Both the position numbers and the translations under genes were made by a program. Positions 9,489 to 17,746 of a stretch of 64,000 bases of DNA are shown piece after piece. The notes beneath the pieces were generated by a model. That model ran no database searches. It was not told where the DNA came from and was given only the letters and a program-made list of their open reading frames with translations. Source of the stretch: Paraglaciecola arctica (lineage in GTDB: Bacteria > Pseudomonadota > Gammaproteobacteria > Enterobacterales > Alteromonadaceae); the NCBI RefSeq assembly GCF_018861065.1, contig NZ_JAHKQO010000029.1, positions 1 to 64,000 of the forward strand, in the 5' to 3' direction. The first letter of the stretch is position 1, and each line of letters begins with the position of its first letter.

Positions 9489-9866
9489 CTATTCCCCTTT
9501 ATTAGTTTTTCTGTTCGCGAGGAAGGTTTCTAAGTAGCTAATATCTTCTTCACTTAACTTGTCATCTTTAATTAAATGGGCCACTAATTGGCTACTGTTA
9601 CCATGGAAAAAGCGCCTTACAAATTCAGGTAATAATTTGGTGGATATGGCTTCTTTTTTAATTGCGGCCGCAAAAATGATGGAACGTCCTTCGATAGAGG
9701 TGCGCTGGATCGCCCCTTTTTCTTCAAGTCGGTCAATAATGGTTTTAACCGTTGTATACGCCACATTTTTATCTTTTGTTATCCATTTGTGGATGGTTGC
9801 TGCAGAACTCGGACCTTCATCCCAAAAAAGTTGCATCACATCTAATTCAAAATCACTTAATTTCAT
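9489..9866 (-). CDS. BlaI/MecI/CopY-family transcriptional repressor
   Basis: A 125-residue winged-helix repressor with the family pattern L-x-x-x-E-x-x-V-M-x-L-x-W near the N-terminus, the recognition helix region AYTTVKTIIDRLEEKGAI, and a helical C-terminal dimerisation part. Such proteins block their own operon until a partner M56 protease triggers their cleavage. The start is backed by GGGAGAG six bases before the ATG. Two TACA-NN-TGTA boxes lie 19-52 bases upstream of the start codon, which fits direct autoregulation of this gene and the downstream M56 gene. No beta-lactamase or other obvious target gene is adjacent. Confidence 0.9.
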   Translation of the reverse strand: MKLSDFELDVMQLFWDEGPSSAATIHKWITKDKNVAYTTVKTIIDRLEEKGAIQRTSIEGRSIIFAAAIKKEAISTKLLPEFVRRFFHGNSSQLVAHLIKDDKLSEEDISYLETFLANRKTNKGE

Positions 9867-9884
9867 ACTTTACTCTCCCATAAA

Positions 9885-9918
9885 CTACATTTGTAGTAGT
9901 TTTGTGCTACAAATGTAG
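9885..9918 (-). promoter_or_regulatory. double BlaI-type operator
   Basis: CTACATTTGTAG (9885-9896) and CTACAAATGTAG (9907-9918) each contain the BlaI/MecI core TACA-NN-TGTA and are exact reverse complements. Their centres are 22 bp apart, two helical turns, so two repressor dimers would bind the same face. The outer symmetry extends to 17 bp per arm (ATAAA/TTTAT flanks). Confidence 0.85.
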
Positions 9919-10113
9919 TTTATAAGGAAAGCCTATGTCAATTAATTTTTTGAAACGAAAACTAATTTGTTGGTGATGCAGACGCTGCAAATATGAACGA
10001 TATTAAAAATTCATTAGGTACACGCAAACTTCCTAAAGGACCAATGACCTTAATTTGACCTTTTTTGTCCTCAATACGTAATAAGAAAATTCTCAAACAA
10101 TAAGAAATTAATG

Positions 10114-10141
10114 TTGCCGAATTCGGTCTAGTGTTTATAAG
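10114..10141 (+). promoter_or_regulatory. candidate sigma-70 promoter of msrB
   Basis: TTGCCG and TATAAG are separated by 16 bases, ending 20 bases before the msrB ATG, with GAGAGG as ribosome site between. This is a pattern match only. Confidence 0.4.
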
Positions 10142-10161
10142 CTACAACACAGAGAGGTTTT

Positions 10162-10725
10162 ATGAATCGTAGGAAATTTATTACGTCTACCATTGCAACA
10201 GCTACTAGCATAGGATTGGGTGGTACGGTATTTTCAGTTTTGAGTGAAACACCTTCTAAGAAGAGCAGAACCGCTATAGCAGTAGCGCAACAATGGCAAG
10301 ATTTCTTACCAAAGGGTTACACTGGTAGTTTGGCCTTAACACCTATCGAACTAAGCGAACAAGAATGGCAAAAACGTTTAAGTTCGGCCGCCTTTGATGT
10401 GCTGCGAGAGGAAGGTACAGAACCTCCCGGTTCTTCTGCCCTAAATAAACAACACAGGGATGGAATATATGCTTGTGAGGGGTGTGAACTGCCATTATTT
10501 ACTTCTGCAATGAAATACGAAAGTGGCACTGGTTGGCCTAGTTTTTTTACCCACATTCCTGGGCATCTAGCGACCAAAAGAGATTTTAAATTGATTTGGC
10601 CTCGCACTGAATACCACTGCATCCGTTGTGGTGGTCATCAAGGGCATGTGTTCGATGATGGCCCTAAACCAACAGGCCAGCGTTGGTGTAACAACGGTGT
10701 TGCACTAAAATTTTTACCAAAGTAA
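10162..10725 (+). CDS. msrB: Tat-exported peptide-methionine (R)-S-oxide reductase
   Basis: A 187-residue enzyme that reduces methionine-R-sulfoxide in proteins. It starts with a Tat signal (MNRRKFITSTIATATSIGLGG), so it is predicted to fold in the cytoplasm and act in the periplasm, unlike the usual cytosolic MsrB. The SelR domain begins near residue 75. The zinc site is complete: C105-x-x-C108 (ACEGCEL) and C153-x-x-C156 (HCIRCGGH). SGTGWPSFF is the substrate-binding strand and C176 in RWCNNG is the catalytic cysteine. There is no MsrA fusion or neighbour. The enzyme converges with the map gene. Confidence 0.93.
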   Translation: MNRRKFITSTIATATSIGLGGTVFSVLSETPSKKSRTAIAVAQQWQDFLPKGYTGSLALTPIELSEQEWQKRLSSAAFDVLREEGTEPPGSSALNKQHRDGIYACEGCELPLFTSAMKYESGTGWPSFFTHIPGHLATKRDFKLIWPRTEYHCIRCGGHQGHVFDDGPKPTGQRWCNNGVALKFLPK

Positions 10726-10779
10726 GGTAAATATAAACAATTTACTCCTTTGGCGGATTAAGACTTAATAGATGATTTT

Positions 10780-10818
10780 CTGGTGGTGGGTAAAAAAACT
10801 GACATCTACCCACGCCAG
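10780..10818. terminator. stem-loop between convergent msrB and map
   Basis: CTGGTGGTGGGTA pairs with TACCCACGCCAG with one bulge, around a loop with seven A's on the plus strand (T's for the minus transcript). It lies between two converging gene ends and probably serves both. Confidence 0.5.
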
Positions 10819-10827
10819 GTTAATTAG

Positions 10828-11610
10828 CTAATTAATATACTGCATTTCCTCATGCCGCAAGGTCAGCACTTCAAAGCCTGAAGAGGTGACAAGAATAGTG
10901 TGTTCCCATTGGGCGGATAACTTTCTGTCTCTAGTGATAACAGTCCAGCCATCATTTTTTTGTTTAGTTTTATAGGAGCCTTGATTGATCATAGGTTCAA
11001 TCGTAAATATCATACCTTGCTGTAAGGTCATGCCAGTGTTGGGTTTGCCAAAATGTAGTATTTGCGGATCTTCGTGCATTTCTTGCCCTATACCATGACC
11101 ACAGTAGTCTCGCACTACACTAAAACCATGTTTTTCGGCGTGAGTTTGGATGGCGTGACCAATGTCGCCAATGGTGGCGCCGGGTTTCACCGATTCGATA
11201 CCTTTCCACATTGCATCGTAGGTCACATCAACCAGTTTCTTAGCTATGGGTAGCACATCACCTATCATGTACATTTTACTGCTATCGGCTATGTATCCAT
11301 CTTTTTCTAGAGTGATATCTAAATTAACAATGTCCCGCTCACGAAGTTTTTTGCCCACAGACGGTACACCGTGACATACCACTTCATTTATCGATGAATT
11401 TAAAACATATTCATAGTCATATTGCCCTTTACTGGCGGGGCGCGACTTCAACTCGTTGATTATGTAATCTTCTACAAAATCGTTGATTTCCATGGTGGTC
11501 ACCCCGGCTTTAACAAAATCGTCTAGTACCTTAAACACGCTCGCTAGTAATCTACCCGCTTCACGCATAAGAGCAATTTCGTCTTCGGTTTTAATTAATA
11601 TGTTACTCAT
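10828..11610 (-). CDS. map: type I methionine aminopeptidase, linked to a ParD-like gene
   Basis: A 260-residue cytoplasmic metalloprotease that removes the initiator methionine. All metal ligands of type I enzymes are present: D98, D109, H172, E205 and E236, with H80 in VVCHGVPS. It lacks the zinc-finger extension of eukaryotic type I enzymes. Its start codon lies inside the end of the upstream ParD-like gene (eight-base overlap, 11603-11610), so the two are translationally coupled. A housekeeping map usually sits beside rpsB; this copy does not, so it is probably a second, accessory MAP. Its role may be stress-conditional N-terminal processing, which is inference. Confidence 0.9.
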   Translation of the reverse strand: MSNILIKTEDEIALMREAGRLLASVFKVLDDFVKAGVTTMEINDFVEDYIINELKSRPASKGQYDYEYVLNSSINEVVCHGVPSVGKKLRERDIVNLDITLEKDGYIADSSKMYMIGDVLPIAKKLVDVTYDAMWKGIESVKPGATIGDIGHAIQTHAEKHGFSVVRDYCGHGIGQEMHEDPQILHFGKPNTGMTLQQGMIFTIEPMINQGSYKTKQKNDGWTVITRDRKLSAQWEHTILVTSSGFEVLTLRHEEMQYIN

Positions 11611-11809
11611 TGACTAGCCTAACTGAAGTTACGTTTTGAGTTTGCATTTCACGCTTGAGAATTTCTTCGTAAGTCATAGTGGGATTTTGTTCAGCTAATC
11701 TGCCAATTTTTATCCAGAACTCAGCCTGTGAGTTGATGGAACGCTCCATTACTGCGCTGTTTTTACGAACGTCTTCATGCAGTGTATCTGAAATTTTTAC
11801 TATGCCCAT
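11603..11809 (-). CDS. ParD-like antitoxin family protein
   Basis: A 68-residue protein whose N-terminus (MGIVKISDTLHEDVRKNSAV) and middle (MERSINSQAEFWIKIGRLAE) follow the ribbon-helix-helix pattern of the ParD-like family: a short strand, then two helices with a conserved S-I-x-x-Q-A-E-F-W-x-K-I-G element. Such proteins usually bind DNA and repress their own operon. No ParE toxin gene is adjacent; the partner gene is map, which it overlaps by eight bases. A 9-bp inverted repeat sits just upstream. GGA six bases before the ATG is the ribosome site. The family call is firm; antitoxin function is not shown. Confidence 0.8.
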   Translation of the reverse strand: MGIVKISDTLHEDVRKNSAVMERSINSQAEFWIKIGRLAEQNPTMTYEEILKREMQTQNVTSVRLVNE

Positions 11810-11822
11810 AGAATATCCAATA

Positions 11823-11859
11823 AAATACGTTTTGCTATATATTGTAGTGTAACGTATTT
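11823..11859 (-). promoter_or_regulatory. candidate operator of the ParD-like/map operon
   Basis: AAATACGTT (11823-11831) and AACGTATTT (11851-11859) form a perfect 9-bp inverted repeat with centres 28 bp apart, bracketing an AT-rich TATATAG segment that could be the -10 region. The location directly before the gene fits autorepression by a ribbon-helix-helix protein. Confidence 0.5.
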
Positions 11860-12038
11860 ATCTGTGTGGTGTAAATAAATGACTGGCGAGAACAGAAAAG
11901 TCTAGTGGCAATGTTGATTGGAGCTAATACATTGTGGTTTTAGTCCAAGAATTAACAATCTGTTAAAAGAAAGACTAAGGTAAGTCTGCTAGACTCCGCG
12001 GCTAATTTTTAAACATCGATCATTTATGAGGAATTCAA

Positions 12039-13604
12039 ATGTTTGATTTGATCACCAATAAAGACAGCAACGTTAAAAACGACGTGTTGTCTGGGATCAC
12101 TGTAGCTTTAGCGCTTGTTCCAGAAGCAGTGGCGTTTGCCTTCGTAGCAGGGGTTGAACCTATGGTGGGTTTATATGCTGCGTTTATGATGGGTTTGATA
12201 ACGTCAGCGGTAGGTGGCAGACCAGGTATGATTTCTGGTGCGACTGGCGCAATGGCCGTGGTAATGGTGGCACTAGTTGCACAGCACGGCATTCAATACT
12301 TATTTGCGGCGGTCATCCTGGCGGGGTTATTACAGCTGATGTTTGGCATATTTAAGCTGGGTAAGTTTATCAGATTGGTGCCATATCCCGTTATGTTGGG
12401 CTTCGTAAATGGCCTGGCAATAGTGATTTTTCTAGCGCAACTAGGGCAATTTAAAGTGTTAGATGGTTTAGGAAATCAAGTTTGGATGCAAGGAGCCGCA
12501 CTGTATTGGATGTTAGGACTCGTTGCCTTAACAATGGCAATAATCTTCTTTTTACCTAAATTAACTACCGCTGTTCCTGCTTCGTTAGTGGCAATTGTAG
12601 GTGTGACAGCGCTGGTTCATGGCCTAGATTTAGAAGCAAGAACCGTTATCGATTTTGTGCGCGACATGTTACCTGCAGACCAAAAAGAAACAGCCACTTT
12701 AGCCGGTGAATTACCTAGTTTTTCAATTCCTATGGTGCCCTTTAATTTAGAAACCTTGTATATCATTTTGCCTACGTCGATTATCTTGGCGTTAGTGGGT
12801 TTAATTGAATCCTTATTAACTTTATCGCTGATAGATGAAATGACCGATACCCGTGGACATGGCAACAGAGAATGTTTAGGTCAGGGTTTCGCCAATACAG
12901 TAAACGGATTTTTCGGTGGCATGGGGGGTTGTGCCATGATAGGTCAAAGCATGATCAACATTAACTCTGGTGGCCGAGGCCGTCTATCGGGGATCACCGC
13001 AGCTCTAGTGCTACTTGGCTTTATTTTGTTTGCGGCACCTTTGATTGAAATGATCCCTTTAGCCGCTTTAGTTGGTGTGATGTTTATTGTGGTGATTGGA
13101 ACATTTGAATGGGCGTCATTTAGAATTATCCGTGGAATTAATAAAGAAGATGCTTTTGTGCTGTTCTTAGTAACGGCTGTCACTGTTATATCCGACCTAG
13201 CGGTGGCTGTAGTCGTGGGTGTGATAGTTTCGGCACTGGTTTTTGCATGGAAACATGCCACTCACATTAATGCACGTACTCACACCGACGAAGATGGATG
13301 GAAAGTGTATGAACTTGATGGACCGTTATTTTTTGGGTCAGTGTTACATTTTAAAGACTTGTTTGATCCCCAAAATGACCCTCAAGATGTGGTGATTGAT
13401 TTCAACGAATCGCGAGTTTGGGATTCGTCGGGTATTGACGCAATCGATGGCTTGGCTGACAAGTATAAAATTCAAGGCAAAAAATTACATATCAGGCACA
13501 TTAGCCCCGAATGTCGTGAATTGATGACTAAGGCTCAAGGATATGTAGAAATGAATCTAAATGAAGATCCTCGATATCATATTGCCACCGACAAATTAGA
13601 CTAG
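12039..13604 (+). CDS. SulP-family anion transporter with STAS domain
   Basis: A 521-residue inner-membrane transporter. The N-terminal sulfate-transporter domain (about residues 10-400) starts with the family-typical [20 protein letters not shown] and has about twelve hydrophobic segments; the C-terminal 110 residues form a cytoplasmic STAS domain with [21 protein letters not shown]. SulP proteins carry sulfate, bicarbonate or dicarboxylates; marine members are often sodium-bicarbonate symporters, but no carbonic anhydrase gene is next to this one, so the substrate is open. GAGG eight bases before the ATG supports the start. It is a single gene with its own terminator. Confidence 0.9.
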   Translation: MFDLITNKDSNVKNDVLSGITVALALVPEAVAFAFVAGVEPMVGLYAAFMMGLITSAVGGRPGMISGATGAMAVVMVALVAQHGIQYLFAAVILAGLLQLMFGIFKLGKFIRLVPYPVMLGFVNGLAIVIFLAQLGQFKVLDGLGNQVWMQGAALYWMLGLVALTMAIIFFLPKLTTAVPASLVAIVGVTALVHGLDLEARTVIDFVRDMLPADQKETATLAGELPSFSIPMVPFNLETLYIILPTSIILALVGLIESLLTLSLIDEMTDTRGHGNRECLGQGFANTVNGFFGGMGGCAMIGQSMININSGGRGRLSGITAALVLLGFILFAAPLIEMIPLAALVGVMFIVVIGTFEWASFRIIRGINKEDAFVLFLVTAVTVISDLAVAVVVGVIVSALVFAWKHATHINARTHTDEDGWKVYELDGPLFFGSVLHFKDLFDPQNDPQDVVIDFNESRVWDSSGIDAIDGLADKYKIQGKKLHIRHISPECRELMTKAQGYVEMNLNEDPRYHIATDKLD

Positions 13605-13625
13605 ATCTTAATTTTTCAGTTTTCT

Positions 13626-13652
13626 AAGCCCAGTTTTTTTACTGGGCTTTTT
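13626..13652 (+). terminator. rho-independent terminator of the SulP gene
   Basis: AAGCCCAGT and ACTGGGCTT form a nine-base stem around a T-rich loop, followed by TTTTT. It starts 21 bases after the stop. Confidence 0.88.
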
Positions 13653-13821
13653 GTAGTGAGCAGGAAATCCCCTAAACAATCGCCTGACAAATAATCGCAA
13701 TGATTAAGCCTCATATGAAATATCAATAAACCCTATGGGAAGTAATTTACATTAGTACTGTATTGGGTACTATATTCTCCAATCGGCGCGGGAGTTTTTA
13801 AATGGATCAAAGGAATAATTG

Positions 13822-14211
13822 ATGTACAACTGCAACATTGCGGTAATTGACGACGACACCATCACTCTTGAATTAGTACAAATTATTCTTGAAGAAGTCA
13901 CATCAGGTGAAATCGTCGTCTTTTCTGATAGCAAACAAGCATTAGAATATGTACAAAGCGACAAAATGGATGATATTTCCTTAGTGATGTGTGACTGGTT
14001 AATGCCAGATGTGAGTGGTTTAGATATACTAGCGGCGCTGCGCAAATCTCGCCCTAGTTGCCCATTTTTAATGTTAACTGCCAACGCAACTAAACAGCTG
14101 GTGGTTGATGCCATGCGCTTAGGCGTGAACGACTTTGTAGTTAAACCTTTTCACACCAACGATCTGATCAACAAAGTTGAGCAACTTATCCGTGATAATG
14201 AAGGGGCGTAA
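13822..14211 (+). CDS. single-domain response regulator (CheY-like receiver)
   Basis: A 129-residue protein that is only a receiver domain. It shows the acidic pair (VIDDD near residue 10), the phospho-acceptor Asp in VMCDWLMP (about residue 56), the conserved Thr in MLTANA and the Lys in VVKPFH. With no output domain it must act through protein contacts, as CheY does, or as a phosphorelay intermediate. No histidine kinase gene is near. AAGGA seven bases before the ATG at 13822 supports this start over the TTG one codon earlier. Confidence 0.88.
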   Translation: MYNCNIAVIDDDTITLELVQIILEEVTSGEIVVFSDSKQALEYVQSDKMDDISLVMCDWLMPDVSGLDILAALRKSRPSCPFLMLTANATKQLVVDAMRLGVNDFVVKPFHTNDLINKVEQLIRDNEGA

Positions 14212-14251
14212 AGTCGCTTTCGTTATTTTTTAACCCTTTTCAATTGAAGTG

Positions 14252-15394
14252 ATGATATCCATGCAGTTTGACAAAATTATCGATAGAACTCCTAGTTATG
14301 CGCTTAAATGGGCTAAATATAAAGACAGTGACATCTTGCCAATGTGGATTGCTGATACCGAATTTAGGTGCGCCGAACCTATTTTGGATGCGCTTAAAGC
14401 CCGCACCGAACACGGGTTAATGGGGTATACCTTGCCAGCAGATCATGTGGGCGCTAACCAAGCCGTAGTGGATTGGTTAGCACGGCAGTATGATTGGCAT
14501 ATATCAGCTGATAGCATTGTTTGGACGCCCGGTGTGGTGCCCGCATTTAACGTTGCATGTAAGGCATTATGCCAGCCTGGTGATAAGGTCCTGATACAAA
14601 CCCCCAATTACCCACCGCTTATTGCCGCGCCTAAGCTAAATAATTTAGTTAAGGTAGATATTGGAACAGTAGAAATTGATGGACGTTGGGCAATCGACTT
14701 AGATGAGCTAGAAAAACAAGCCGCTGATCCTAAATGTAAATTATTTATTATTTGCAACCCAATGAATCCTGTCGGGTCAGTCTTGACTGAACAAGAACTA
14801 CAACGTATCGCCGATATATGTTTAAGCAATAACGTGATGTTGTGCTCTGACGAAATTCACTGCGACATTATTTTAGATGAAAAAGCTAAACATATTCCAG
14901 CTGGAAAGTTACCCGACTTTAAAGGTCAAGCGATTACACTGATGGCGGCAAGCAAGACCTTTAATGTTGCTGGTTTAGGAACTTCTTTTGCGATCATAGA
15001 AGATCCTGCAACAAGGCAAAAATTTAATAGCGCAGCTAGGGGATTAGTGCCATGGGTAACCGTTTTAGGACTGACTGCTACCCAAGCCGCATTTACCGAA
15101 TGTGATGATTGGCACCAAGAATTGTTGCGTTATTTACGTGGAAATCGAGATTATCTAGTCGCTGAAATCGCAAAAATCAATGGCCTAAAATTACTCGCAC
15201 CTCAAGCTACTTTTTTAGCTTGGATAGATGCCAGTGGATTGGGTGTTGAAAATCCTCAAAAACACTTTGAAGATTTAGGTGTAGGACCTTCTCCAGGAGT
15301 GGATTTTGGAGATAAGAATTTTATTAGGATCAATTTTGGGTGCCCCCGCTCGCAACTAGAGCAAGCGGTGGCTCGCATTAAAGCAGGTTGTTAA
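14252..15394 (+). CDS. patB: PatB/MalY-family PLP-dependent C-S lyase
   Basis: A 380-residue fold-type I aminotransferase-like enzyme. The N-terminus (TPSYALKWAKY and LPMWIADTEF) and the domain order are those of the MalY/PatB group, which cleave cystathionine or related thioethers to a thiol, pyruvate and ammonia. The PLP lysine is in AASKTFNVAGLG, with NPMNPVG and SDEIHCD as cofactor-contact segments. Starts at 14252 or 14261 are both possible; neither has a strong ribosome site. Its end overlaps the converging znuD gene by four bases. It may provide homocysteine or detoxify thioether compounds; the substrate is not decided by sequence. Confidence 0.85.
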   Translation: MISMQFDKIIDRTPSYALKWAKYKDSDILPMWIADTEFRCAEPILDALKARTEHGLMGYTLPADHVGANQAVVDWLARQYDWHISADSIVWTPGVVPAFNVACKALCQPGDKVLIQTPNYPPLIAAPKLNNLVKVDIGTVEIDGRWAIDLDELEKQAADPKCKLFIICNPMNPVGSVLTEQELQRIADICLSNNVMLCSDEIHCDIILDEKAKHIPAGKLPDFKGQAITLMAASKTFNVAGLGTSFAIIEDPATRQKFNSAARGLVPWVTVLGLTATQAAFTECDDWHQELLRYLRGNRDYLVAEIAKINGLKLLAPQATFLAWIDASGLGVENPQKHFEDLGVGPSPGVDFGDKNFIRINFGCPRSQLEQAVARIKAGC

Positions 15395-17583
15395 AACCTA
15401 ACTTTTGCACCAATCACAAACGAACGAGCTGGCAAAGGGGCGGTATCCTTTAGAAAAGAGCTATGTACTTTGGCGAGTTCGTTGGTGAGGTTATTGGCTT
15501 TCGCGAATAACGTTATATCTACATTGCTCAAACTTAGATAATAATTGAACGCTGCCGAGACTATCGTATAGCCGTCTGTCTGGGTTTCAAAATCCGCAAT
15601 TTTATCTTGTTTAGAATATCGAGTAGCACCTAATTCAGCATGCCAATTTCCTTTCTCCCAATGTAGCTCAGCGCCAAATCTCATTGCCGGGATCCGCGGT
15701 AAATTTGTGTTTTCATCGTTACTGTGACTCAATTTAGCGCGAGTGTAATCAGTAAAGGCGTTGACCCTTAAATTGTTATTTAAGTGCCAATCTATATCAG
15801 CTTCAAAGCCGTAGAGTTCGGCATCTTGTTGGCTAAATATGTAAACAGGTGAGCCTTCATCATCATGCTCCTCTTCTTCATGAACTTCGTCGTGTTCTTC
15901 TTCCTCTTCTTCATGGTCGTGAAACTCTAGACCGGTATTTTGTTGAAATAAATAGTCATCTACTTGGTTATAAAAAATACTGACATTTGCGTGCAAGGTA
16001 TCTGTTTGAATTCTATAGGTAATATCTATGTTGTTAGATATTTCCTTTTCCACATCAACGTTCGACTGTACAACCGAAAACTCCACATCATCGGGATCAG
16101 TGTCGTCTACAAGCAACTCAAACCCTGCTCCTACTTCGTATGTTGAAGTACTAATGTGTATACCGTTTGAAAAAATTTCTGATGATGACGGAGCACGTTC
16201 TGAACGCGCATAATTTAGCGCCAGTGATTGATCATTACCTAATTGATAAACAAATCCAGCCGATAAGCTACTAGCGGTATAGGTCAACTTGCTGAAGTTT
16301 GCGTCTACTTCGCTATGGGTAAAAAAGTCATTGTCAGGTTTGTGGGATACTCGCTCAACTCTTGCACCTAATTGCCATAAAAAGTCGCCAGATTCTTTTT
16401 CTTCTAGCACAAAGATTGCGCTACTACTTGTATTGGTTGAAGGTGTAAATGCTTCTTCACCTTCAGCAGAAAAGTCGGAGTCGTTGTAATGTAATCCAAT
16501 GACACCTTGCCAACCGTTTACTTTAGCGTGTTTACCCCATAACCGAGATTCGAATGAATCATTGGTGAATGTTGTACCCACTTCACCATCTTCTATTTCA
16601 CTGTGTTGGTAGTCGGTATATGCGTTGTGCCAATGGACTTCATTCAACCAGCCTGATAAATTTTTCCAGTTGACGACAGATTGAAATCTGTCTTGTTTCA
16701 TTTTTGCGAATACCACTTCTTCTTCATGGCTTTCTTCATCGTGCTCTTCGCCTTCATGCTCCTCTTCATGTTCGTGCTCATGTCCGGGAATACCATAATC
16801 AGTATCCAGTTGCCCAAAGGAGAATGACGCTGAAACATCGTCTCCTATCCATCCAGCTCCGATTGAAAACCCTTGAGAGTCGATAAAAGAATTTTCTAGG
16901 CTATCAACAAGGTCACCGTCTTCGAGTTCAAATTCAGGTATATCATAGTCGTCTGTCTTACGAGTGTAGGCATCAAAATGCCATGCAAGGTTGTCTTGCC
17001 CACCATTTAGGTCAGTGGATAAAGTGCGTTCGTTGGACACAGAATCGTATAACGCACTCGCTTTCCCCGACAAACCATCTTGACGGGTATCAGGTAAACG
17101 ATTGTCTACGACATTCACCACGCCACCTATTGCTCCGCTACCATACAATAAGGTAGCGGGGCCCCGAAGTACTTCAATTTGTGTTGCTGTAGAGGTCTCA
17201 TTGGTGGTGATATGGTCTGGACCGACTCGTGATGCATCCGAGCTATCCATACCATTTTGTACTACTTTCACCCTTGGACCATCTAACCCTCTAATGATAG
17301 GACTACTCGATACTGGCCCAAAATAAGTACTGTTTACACCGGGCACAGATTTTAGCGTTTCACCTAAAGTTGCAGATTGATTTTTTTCTAATCGTTCGCC
17401 ACTTAAAATTGATACAGGTGTACTCGACTCTAATACTGAACGTAAAAGCGGCGTAGAAGTAATCAGTAACGTCTCCACCTCATTTTCATCTTTTTGAGTA
17501 GGTTTATCAGCGGAGAAGACGTCCTGGCTAGACAGGCATGCTAAAACAACAAAGCATATTTTTGAAAGTGGGTAATGCATCAT
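15391..17583 (-). CDS. znuD: ZnuD-type TonB-dependent zinc receptor
   Basis: A 730-residue outer-membrane receptor with a signal peptide (about 1-25), a plug domain (IEVLRGPATLLYGSGAIGGVVNV near 135-157) and a C-terminal barrel ending in an aromatic residue (AKVRF). Two extracellular-loop stretches are extremely rich in His and acidic residues, at about 263-292 (alternating H and E) and 548-575, as in zinc receptors of the ZnuD group. Regulation supports this: a perfect 15-bp Zur palindrome lies about 30 bases upstream of the start. The protein would pull zinc across the outer membrane with TonB energy when zinc is scarce. No periplasmic ZnuA or inner-membrane ZnuBC gene is in the window. Confidence 0.85.
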   Translation of the reverse strand: MMHYPLSKICFVVLACLSSQDVFSADKPTQKDENEVETLLITSTPLLRSVLESSTPVSILSGERLEKNQSATLGETLKSVPGVNSTYFGPVSSSPIIRGLDGPRVKVVQNGMDSSDASRVGPDHITTNETSTATQIEVLRGPATLLYGSGAIGGVVNVVDNRLPDTRQDGLSGKASALYDSVSNERTLSTDLNGGQDNLAWHFDAYTRKTDDYDIPEFELEDGDLVDSLENSFIDSQGFSIGAGWIGDDVSASFSFGQLDTDYGIPGHEHEHEEEHEGEEHDEESHEEEVVFAKMKQDRFQSVVNWKNLSGWLNEVHWHNAYTDYQHSEIEDGEVGTTFTNDSFESRLWGKHAKVNGWQGVIGLHYNDSDFSAEGEEAFTPSTNTSSSAIFVLEEKESGDFLWQLGARVERVSHKPDNDFFTHSEVDANFSKLTYTASSLSAGFVYQLGNDQSLALNYARSERAPSSSEIFSNGIHISTSTYEVGAGFELLVDDTDPDDVEFSVVQSNVDVEKEISNNIDITYRIQTDTLHANVSIFYNQVDDYLFQQNTGLEFHDHEEEEEEHDEVHEEEEHDDEGSPVYIFSQQDAELYGFEADIDWHLNNNLRVNAFTDYTRAKLSHSNDENTNLPRIPAMRFGAELHWEKGNWHAELGATRYSKQDKIADFETQTDGYTIVSAAFNYYLSLSNVDITLFAKANNLTNELAKVHSSFLKDTAPLPARSFVIGAKVRF

Positions 17584-17611
17584 GGGTTCTCTGGGAGCGT
17601 ATTAAAAGCGA

Positions 17612-17626
17612 TGTTATAATATAACA
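17612..17626 (-). promoter_or_regulatory. Zur box of znuD
   Basis: TGTTATAATATAACA is a perfect palindrome matching the core of the gammaproteobacterial Zur operator (consensus TGTTATAWTATAACA). It is placed 29 bases before the znuD start codon, where Zur binding would block transcription in zinc-replete cells. Confidence 0.88.
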
Positions 17627-17746
17627 ATAAGTATTTATTGCAATAGGATTTTTATTCGTTGTTTGGGGTTGTTAGGCGGTTCGGTATTGTACTTACACTA
17701 GGCCTATGCTTAAGTTTAACTATTATAAATCAAATTATTAGGATCT

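Noticed and set aside
7780-9866. beta-lactam resistance locus
   Set aside because: The BlaI and M56 families suggested it, but there is no penicillin-binding sensor domain and no beta-lactamase gene nearby.
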